A stretch of 12,923 bases of DNA from Deltaproteobacteria bacterium (lineage in GTDB: Bacteria > Desulfobacterota > Desulfobacteria > C00003060 > C00003106): the NCBI GenBank assembly GCA_019314005.1, contig JAFDAE010000028.1, positions 1 to 12,923 of the forward strand, written 5' to 3'. This document shows positions 7,425 through 12,923 of this stretch, one piece after another (positions within the stretch are counted from its first letter, which is position 1; each line of letters starts with the position of its first letter). The position numbers and the translations under genes were made by a program. The notes under the pieces were generated by a model. It was not told the DNA's origin and did no database searches. It saw nothing but the letters and a program-made list of their open reading frames with translations.

Positions 7425-8539
7425 TAAAGCATCCTCAGCGCCACTTTGGCGGCCATATCTGATGCGCCGGGGGAACCCAGCTCTTTTCTGATAGCATTAA
7501 GTTGCTGTTGCATTGCAGCACGAGCTTTTTTGTTTCTAAGAAGCCTTAAAGCATGGTCAGCAATATTTTCAGGAGATGCCTTGTCCTGAATCAATTCCGG
7601 AACTACCTCTTTGCCGGCGATGAGGTTGGCCAGTCCGGCATATTTTACCTGTATCAGTTTTGTTCCCAGCCAGTAACTGAACGGAGATACTTTATATACA
7701 ATAATCATTGGCGTACCAAATATGGTTGCCTCCAGAGTGGCCGTCCCGGATGCCGAGATTACAAGCGCGGCCGACTTAAGCACCTCATAAGCATTACCCT
7801 GTACAATCGATATGCCGGCCTTACATCCCGCTACCATCGCTTCCACCTTATCCTTGTCCAGGGATGGAGCTACAGGTATGATGAATTTAATTCCTCGGAC
7901 CTCTTCTGAGATTATTTCCGCTGCCTCTATCATCACAGGAAGGAGACGTGCAACCTCCTCGCTGCGACTCCCCGGAAGAAGGCCTATGATCGGTAGTCCC
8001 TCTTTGTTAAGAGTGTTGTTAAAATCATCCGGTGATATATTATCTAACAGGGGATGACCTACAAAGGTTACAGGTATGTCATGTTCTTTATAAAAATCAA
8101 CCTCAAAAGGGAGGATGACCACCATTTCGTTAACCAACCTGCGGATTTTTTTGACGCGGCCTGTTCTCCACGCCCATACTTGCGGACTGATATAATACAT
8201 GACCGGGATATTCAATTTTTTTGCGGCAGCAGCGAGCCTTAGGTTGAAATCAGGAAAATCGATCAGTATGAGGAGATCAGGGCGTAGCGTCTTTAGATCC
8301 TTTTTCAACAGAGAGAGCGCCTTAAGAATTTTGCCGATTTTTGAAAAGACTTCGGAAAGACCTACTACTGAAAGTTCTTCAGACTTGACCCGGATCGTGA
8401 CCCCGGTTTCTTTCAACGCAGTGCCCCCTACTCCAAAAAAGGCAATAGCCGGCTCTTTTCCCTGTATTGCTTTGACCAGATTAGCCCCATGCATATCGCC
8501 TGAGGCCTCTCCAGCAATGATCATTATTCTTTTTCCCAC
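7424..8539 (-). CDS. lpxB: Lipid A disaccharide synthase LpxB
   Basis: LpxB (GT19) joins UDP-2,3-diacylglucosamine and lipid X to form the beta-1',6 tetraacyl disaccharide at the inner membrane. The 371-residue protein has AGEASGDMHGA (9-19), DFPDFN (94-99), YYISPQVWAWR (115-125), FVGHPL (159-164), LLPGSRSEE (187-195) and SASGTATLE (262-270), matching the family from end to end with normal length. Two starts are possible. GTG at 8539 overlaps the oxidoreductase end by 16 nt and has AGAAGG 4 nt upstream. ATG at 8524 shares one base with the oxidoreductase stop (TAATG). I prefer GTG because it gives the usual MxKRIMIIAGEASGD beginning. Its product is the substrate of LpxK downstream. Confidence 0.97.
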   Translation of the reverse strand: MGKRIMIIAGEASGDMHGANLVKAIQGKEPAIAFFGVGGTALKETGVTIRVKSEELSVVGLSEVFSKIGKILKALSLLKKDLKTLRPDLLILIDFPDFNLRLAAAAKKLNIPVMYYISPQVWAWRTGRVKKIRRLVNEMVVILPFEVDFYKEHDIPVTFVGHPLLDNISPDDFNNTLNKEGLPIIGLLPGSRSEEVARLLPVMIEAAEIISEEVRGIKFIIPVAPSLDKDKVEAMVAGCKAGISIVQGNAYEVLKSAALVISASGTATLEATIFGTPMIIVYKVSPFSYWLGTKLIQVKYAGLANLIAGKEVVPELIQDKASPENIADHALRLLRNKKARAAMQQQLNAIRKELGSPGASDMAAKVALRML

Positions 8540-9477
8540 TTTGCCTTCTTTATCTGATCTATAACACTTAGCGCCACTTTTAGAGCATTTCTCCCGTCAC
8601 GGCCTGAGACTGCAGGCACTTCCCGTTTTGATACACAACGTATAAACGATCGTAATTCCGCGTCTAAGGGGTCTGCCTGTGTAAAATTCATCTGATTTAT
8701 ATCCATGCCGGGGATAAGTCCGGACGGATTTTTACCATCCTGTTTTACTACAGTAATATCACGATTTGCATAATCTACAGATATATACGCGTCCTTTTGA
8801 AAAATGCGGATCTTACGCATCGCTTTCATGGAGATACGGCTTGCCGTTATATTGGCGACGCAGTTGTTTGCAAATGTCAGTCTGGCGTTTGCTATGTCTA
8901 TGGTGGGAGACACCACCGATACCCCGACCGCATCGATGCTCTTAATTTCTGATTTAACAAAATTTAATATGATATCAATATCATGAATCATCAAGTCGAG
9001 CACCACATCGACATCGGTGCCCCTTTCCTGATAGGCACTCAAGCGATGAGATTCAATGAACATCGGTTGGTTGATAACACCTTCAAGCGCTATGACCGCA
9101 GGATTGAACCGTTCTAAGTGACCGACCTGAATAATCGGTCCCCGTTCGTCAGCGATGTTGATCAAGGTGTTGGCCTCTTCAAGAGTTGTCGTAATAGGCT
9201 TTTCAATGAGTACATCTACATCATTTTCCAAAAAGTCTTTACTGATATCGAAATGATACGGTGTTTGAGTGGCGACACTTACTGCGTCTACTTTACCGAC
9301 AAGATCGTTATGGTTCGTAAACGCCACTGTATTGAATTTATGGGCAACTGACTGAGCCGTGCCCGAGTCTCTATCTACAACCCCTACCAACTCTACGTCG
9401 TCCATGCGAGCATACTTTTCAGCATGAAACTTACCAAGATATCCAACACCTACTACGCCAACCTTTATTTTTTCCAT
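8524..9477 (-). CDS. Gfo/Idh/MocA oxidoreductase of the lipid A locus
   Basis: This 317-residue NAD(P)-dependent oxidoreductase has an N-terminal Rossmann fold (GVGYLG, 10-15), the family EKP motif (92-94, Lys93 expected near the active site), and a C-terminal substrate domain with IHDID (164-168), where His165 is the likely catalytic partner. Its substrate cannot be read directly. A gene of this family commonly precedes lpxB in Desulfobacterota LPS operons. GnnA, the family member beside lpxB in Acidithiobacillus, oxidises UDP-GlcNAc at C3 on the way to amide-linked lipid A. A GnnA-like role is possible, but no GnnB aminotransferase gene lies in the window. ATG at 9477 has AGGAG 12 nt upstream, a rather long spacing. 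It is the first gene of the minus-strand run. Confidence 0.9.
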   Translation of the reverse strand: MEKIKVGVVGVGYLGKFHAEKYARMDDVELVGVVDRDSGTAQSVAHKFNTVAFTNHNDLVGKVDAVSVATQTPYHFDISKDFLENDVDVLIEKPITTTLEEANTLINIADERGPIIQVGHLERFNPAVIALEGVINQPMFIESHRLSAYQERGTDVDVVLDLMIHDIDIILNFVKSEIKSIDAVGVSVVSPTIDIANARLTFANNCVANITASRISMKAMRKIRIFQKDAYISVDYANRDITVVKQDGKNPSGLIPGMDINQMNFTQADPLDAELRSFIRCVSKREVPAVSGRDGRNALKVALSVIDQIKKAKWEKE

Positions 9478-9587
9478 TTTTGTAATTTGCTCCTAAACTT
9501 TCAAGATGTTGCGATGTTCTATTTTAGGACGAACAAACCCTTTTATCAGAATTACAAAAAAATGAAAACATCTATCCACGAAAAGAT

Positions 9588-9739
9588 TGATTGAGACCTT
9601 TGCATAACTGCCATTTCTCCGTGATGCGGCGTCAGGCTTCAAATCTTAATCCTCAAAATACCTAATGTATTCCTCCGGTTAAGATTTTCGCCTTCCTTGC
9701 CTGACAAAAAAATGTCGCGTTGTGCAAAGGTCTCTGATT
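9588..9739. mobile_element. MITE-like element A (142 bp) with 5-bp direct repeats
   Basis: The element spans 9593-9734. Its ends are inverted repeats GAGACCTTTGCATAAC (9593-9608) and the complement of GAGACCTTTGCACAAC (9719-9734), 15 of 16 matching. TGATT flanks it on both sides (9588-9592 and 9735-9739), the pattern of a target-site duplication. The core is itself an imperfect palindrome running from GCGTCAGGCT (9629) to GCCTTCCTTGCC. It has no coding capacity. The core matches two other copies at 11283-11424 and 11553-11694, but the ends differ. The ends resemble, from memory, those of some IS5-group elements. It sits 115 bp upstream of the oxidoreductase start, in the divergent promoter gap. 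Confidence 0.82.
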
Positions 9740-9820
9740 GAGACCTCAATTTTTCAAGTTCCCTTTTTTAGGGAAGAATGTTATCTCTTTTGTAAGAAAA
9801 AAGGGTCAGGGTGTCAATAT

Positions 9821-10962
<1,142 letters not shown>

Positions 10963-10970
10963 CTGTTGAA

Positions 10971-11246
10971 TTATTCCGAAGAAGATTTCTTAGAAGAAGA
11001 TTTCTTAGAATCGGTTGATTTGGAATTGTTCTCCTGCTTTTTTGAAGATGAAGAATTGCCCGAAGATTTTCCTGCGTAATCAGTTACATACCACCCACTT
11101 CCTTTAAGATGAAACGTGGATTGAGACATCAGCTTATGAAGTTTTCCCTTGCAAGCCTTGCATGTGGCTAAGGGTTTGTCGGAAAATTTCTGGAATGCCT
11201 CTTCAATCGCGCCACATTTTGCGCATTCATACTCGTATATGGGCAT
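10971..11246 (-). CDS. FmdB-family zinc ribbon protein
   Basis: This small protein of 91 residues begins MPIYEYECAKCG, the hallmark of the FmdB/CxxC_CXXC_SSSS regulatory-type zinc ribbons. Cys8/Cys11 and Cys29/Cys32 form the predicted zinc site. Residues from about 58 to 91 are a low-complexity Ser/Lys/Asn tail, probably disordered. It includes two tandem copies of KKSSS encoded by a perfect 15-bp DNA repeat. FmdB was named from methylotroph amidase regulation, but the function of most relatives is unknown, so I give no specific role. ATG at 11246 has a strong AGGAGG 10 nt upstream. The gene is monocistronic and converges on tgt. Confidence 0.92.
   Translation of the reverse strand: MPIYEYECAKCGAIEEAFQKFSDKPLATCKACKGKLHKLMSQSTFHLKGSGWYVTDYAGKSSGNSSSSKKQENNSKSTDSKKSSSKKSSSE
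10978..11007. repeat. 15-bp tandem duplication in the zinc ribbon gene
   Basis: GAAGAAGATTTCTTA occurs twice in direct tandem near the 3' end of the FmdB-like gene. The unit is a multiple of three, so it keeps frame and adds a second KKSSS to the tail. Such a repeat is prone to slippage. Confidence 0.85.
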
Positions 11247-11282
11247 TTTTAAAGATCCTCCTCGAAATAATTGATTTTTTAT

Positions 11283-11424
11283 GAGCCAGTTTCAAAATGT
11301 TCAATTTTGTTCGAGATCAAGGAAGGCGAAAATTTTAACCACAGGAATACTTCAAGTATTTCGAGGATTAAAATTTGAGCCTGACGCAGATATCGGACAA
11401 AAGGGGACGTTTTGAAGCTGACTC
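11283..11424 (-). mobile_element. MITE-like element B (142 bp), inverted copy
   Basis: The ends are inverted repeats: GAGCCAGTTTCAAAATGTTC on the left, and on the right the complement of GAGTCAGCTTCAAAACGTCC. The core contains the 15-nt near-palindrome AATACTTCAAGTATT (11346-11360) inside a longer imperfect stem. On the minus strand it matches element C over its whole length with no gap; by my hand count about 124 of 142 positions agree. There is no open reading frame of note. A short AT or TA repeat flanks it, but too little to prove a target duplication. Confidence 0.85.
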
Positions 11425-11552
11425 ATATGCTATCAATATAATTTCCTCTTCTTGTTTGTCAAGCATTTAAATCGGCATAAGGATGAAGGATCTTGACTTT
11501 TTAATGAAAGATTACTAATGAATATACCATAATCATGCAAAATTTTTCACTA
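11425..11552. other. 128-bp spacer between inverted elements B and C
   Basis: This AT-rich stretch lies between the two inverted element copies. I see no gene, tRNA or terminator in it. TTGACT at about 11493 resembles a -35 box, but no convincing -10 box follows at 16-18 nt, so I do not call a promoter. A promoter for yggT would have to lie here or inside element C. Confidence 0.6.
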
Positions 11553-11694
11553 GAGGCAGTTTCAAAACGTCCCCTTTTGCCCAATCTCTGCGTCAGGCTC
11601 AGATTTAAGTCCTCGAAATACTTGAAGTATTCCTGCGGCTAAAATCTTCGCCTTTCTTGACCTTAGACAAAATGGAACATTTTGAAACTGCCTC
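11553..11694 (+). mobile_element. MITE-like element C (142 bp)
   Basis: The ends are inverted repeats: GAGGCAGTTTCAAAACGTCC, and the complement of GAGGCAGTTTCAAAATGTTC at the right. The core carries GCGTCAGGCTC, the near-palindrome AATACTTGAAGTATT (11617-11631) and CTTCGCCTTTCTTGA. It is in the same orientation as element A and opposite to element B. TA flanks both ends (11551-11552 and 11695-11696), which would suit a Tc1/IS630-type insertion, but TA is common by chance in this AT-rich DNA. It ends 41 bp before the yggT start. Confidence 0.86.
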
Positions 11695-11735
11695 TATAGT
11701 TCTTTTTTTATGAGTCGAATAGTATAAGGAGTTTT

Positions 11736-12035
11736 ATGTTTATATTTGCCAATTTTTTAAATGCAATTGCGTCGCTTTTAGATATTGTTTTAACAATCTT
11801 TATGTGGATCGTTATTGCCAGGGCTATTTTGTCCTGGGTCAATCCGGATCCTTACAATCCGATAGTCCGCTTTATTCACAACATCACCGAGCCGGTACTA
11901 TATCGGGTCCGGAAGCTGCTCCCTATGAGTTTTGGTGGAATCGATATTTCACCTATTTTGGTATTTTTGGCAATAATATTTTTACAGACATTTGTGGTGA
12001 AGAGCCTGAAGATGTTGGCAATGCGGTTACTTTGA
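11736..12035 (+). CDS. yggT: YggT-family membrane protein
   Basis: This 99-residue integral membrane protein has two hydrophobic segments (about 7-33 and 68-92). The YggT/YlmG signature is present: ARAILSWVNPDPYNP (28-42) then TEPVL (51-55). The biochemical role of the family is not settled. In Gram-positives (ylmG) the gene sits next to divIVA and sepF and is linked to division; in enterobacteria it sits in yggS-yggT-yggU and has been linked to osmotic tolerance. ATG at 11736 is preceded by AAGGAG with 4 nt spacing. It is the first gene of a three-gene group, 17 bp ahead of divIVA. Confidence 0.94.
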   Translation: MFIFANFLNAIASLLDIVLTIFMWIVIARAILSWVNPDPYNPIVRFIHNITEPVLYRVRKLLPMSFGGIDISPILVFLAIIFLQTFVVKSLKMLAMRLL

Positions 12036-12052
12036 GAGGTGAAGGTGATAAA

Positions 12053-12556
12053 ATGAAGATTACTCCCGTAGATGTTCAGCAAAAACAGTTTCGTATGCGT
12101 TTTAGAGGATTCGATGTTCATGAGGTGGACAACTTTCTGGAAGAGATAGCAGAATCCCTGGAAGAATTTTGCCGAGAGAACAAACTTCAAAAGGAGGAAA
12201 TCCAGAGACTTAGAAGGGAAGTTCAGCAATACGAAGAACGTGAAAAGAGTTTTAAGCGCGCTATGATGAATGCGCAGAAGGTCTTGGATGAGATGAAGGG
12301 AAACGCAGAAAAAGAGGCGGAGCTCGTAGTTTCGGAAGCTGAGGTAAAGGCCGAAAAGATTCTTAACGCTGCCCATAACCGTCTTGCCCAGATTCACGAA
12401 GATATTTCAGAACTGAAGCGTCAGCGTGTACAGTTCGAAGTGCAGTTTCGTTCGCTGTTAGACTCGTATGCAAAAGTCTTGGATGTGGATAAGGAAGACA
12501 TTGAAGCCCTTGAGGCTGCTGAAGACAAGCTGAAGTTTCTGAAGAAGGGACAGTAG
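12053..12556 (+). CDS. divIVA: DivIVA-domain coiled-coil protein
   Basis: This 167-residue protein has the DivIVA N-terminal domain: ITPVDVQQKQFRMRFRGFD with RGFD at 18-21, then EVDNFLEEI (24-32). A long charged coiled coil follows to about residue 135, and the C-terminal end is short and acidic to basic. Gram-positive DivIVA binds negatively curved membrane and recruits partners at poles and septa; the role in Gram-negatives that carry the gene is little known. The frame is open upstream to 11804, but those codons overlap yggT in another frame. The ATG at 12053 gives the conserved start and has GAAGGTG just upstream. It follows yggT by 17 bp and is separated from yggU only by a heptamer array. 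Confidence 0.9.
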   Translation: MKITPVDVQQKQFRMRFRGFDVHEVDNFLEEIAESLEEFCRENKLQKEEIQRLRREVQQYEEREKSFKRAMMNAQKVLDEMKGNAEKEAELVVSEAEVKAEKILNAAHNRLAQIHEDISELKRQRVQFEVQFRSLLDSYAKVLDVDKEDIEALEAAEDKLKFLKKGQ

Positions 12557-12557
12557 G

Positions 12558-12613
12558 GATTGAAGATTGACGATTGAAGATCGATGAATAACGAATGACC
12601 AATGACCAATGAC
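12558..12613 (+). repeat. Heptamer array filling the divIVA/yggU gap
   Basis: Eight units of exactly 7 bp run without interruption: GATTGAA, GATTGAC, GATTGAA, GATCGAT, GAATAAC, GAATGAC, CAATGAC and CAATGAC. The array begins one base after the divIVA stop codon, and its last unit contains the yggU start codon. Apart from one base, the 52-bp intergenic gap is nothing but repeat. No Shine-Dalgarno sequence is evident. Confidence 0.9.
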
Positions 12614-12908
12614 CGTGGGTTTATCAATACGAGAAACCGAAAAAGGAGTTCTGTTTAAAGCGGTTATTCAACCTCGATCTTCCAAAAACATGATTGTCGG
12701 CATCCATGGTGATGCGTTAAAGATCAAATTGACGGCCCCCCCGGTTGAAGGCGCGGCGAACAAGCTGTGCGTCAAGTTCCTTGCCTCCATATTAAAAGTA
12801 TCCCCATCTGATATAGAGATTGTCAGCGGGCAGAGCGGACGAAATAAGAAGATTCTCGTTCGCTCAGTAACCCGCAAGTATCTGGAGTCAAAACTATCCC
12901 TTGTTTAA
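12609..12908 (+). CDS. yggU: YggU/DUF167 family protein
   Basis: This 99-residue protein has the DUF167 core: QPRSSKN (21-27), LTAPPVEGAAN (41-51) and VSGQSGRNK (72-80). The family is small, cytosolic, widely conserved and of unknown biochemical function; it is often found beside yggT. ATG at 12609 is the last of several ATGs in the upstream CAATGAC repeat, and the others nearby are out of frame because the period is 7. GTG at 12615 is an alternative start two codons later. No ribosome binding site is visible, so reinitiation after divIVA or use of the repeat is likely. The protein ends 15 bp before the window edge. Confidence 0.93.
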   Translation: MTVGLSIRETEKGVLFKAVIQPRSSKNMIVGIHGDALKIKLTAPPVEGAANKLCVKFLASILKVSPSDIEIVSGQSGRNKKILVRSVTRKYLESKLSLV

Positions 12909-12923
12909 CCACTCAACTACTCA
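12908..12923. repeat. Possible start of another repeat array at the window edge
   Basis: ACCACTCAACTACTCA directly follows the yggU stop and has a period-8 look (ACTCAACT, ACTCA), resembling the AACTCCTC unit at 103-110. It is cut by the window end, so this is only a hint. Confidence 0.3.

Noticed and set aside
9478..9592. Search for tRNA, riboswitch or strong promoter upstream of the oxidoreductase
   Set aside because: I found no cloverleaf or known aptamer pattern, and the candidate -35/-10 pairs were too poor to call.
9757..9776. TTCCC/GGGAA hairpin considered as a terminator
   Set aside because: The stem is only 5 bp, there is no following U-run on either strand, and it lies between divergent genes where no transcript is expected to end.
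11487..11530. TTGACT as a -35 box for yggT
   Set aside because: No -10 hexamer with more than three matches occurs at 16-18 nt spacing.
11804..12052. N-terminal extension of the DivIVA frame by 83 codons
   Set aside because: These codons overlap yggT in another frame, and the conserved DivIVA N-terminus with a ribosome binding site begins at 12053.
12558..12613. Tandem array considered as CRISPR
   Set aside because: Units are 7 bp and contiguous without spacers, and there are no cas genes in the window.

Overview
The window looks like chromosomal DNA from a Gram-negative, LPS-making bacterium. The best guess is a member of the Desulfobacterota (former Deltaproteobacteria). This rests on the gene order oxidoreductase-lpxB-DUF374-msbA-lptF-lptG-waaA-lpxK, on a yggT-divIVA-yggU group in an LPS producer, on an FmdB-type zinc ribbon, and on moderate GC with many AT-rich intergenic repeats. 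The taxonomic call is inference; no rRNA or tRNA gene is present to test it.

Region 1 (109-9477, minus strand) is a run of eight genes for late lipid A/LPS assembly and export. In transcription order they are: a Gfo/Idh/MocA oxidoreductase, lpxB (disaccharide synthase), a DUF374 acyltransferase (possibly LpxJ-like), a 146-bp gap holding a large palindrome, msbA (flippase), lptF and lptG (LPS extractor permeases), waaA (Kdo transferase) and lpxK (4'-kinase). Most neighbours overlap or nearly touch, so the run is probably one or two operons. The early Raetz genes (lpxA, lpxC, lpxD, fabZ, lpxI/lpxH) and the rest of the Lpt machine are not in the window.

Region 2 (9478-9852) is the divergent gap between the oxidoreductase and tgt. 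It holds a 142-bp MITE-like element with terminal inverted repeats and a 5-bp direct repeat, plus a heptamer array that runs into the tgt start codon. Region 3 (9853-11246) has tgt (queuosine tRNA modification) facing an fmdB-like zinc ribbon gene, with only 8 bp between stop codons. Region 4 (11247-11735) has no gene but holds two more 142-bp copies of the same element family in opposite orientation. Region 5 (11736-12908) is yggT-divIVA-yggU on the plus strand, a likely envelope/cell-division group.

The genes themselves are ordinary and I see no obviously new enzyme system. The unusual signal lies between them. Short tandem repeats of period 7 or 8, with at least four different unit sequences, fill several gene borders. 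They supply stop codons (lpxK, waaA), start codons (yggU, tgt) and a Shine-Dalgarno (waaA). A family of MITE-like elements of identical length has one conserved core and two different sets of ends.
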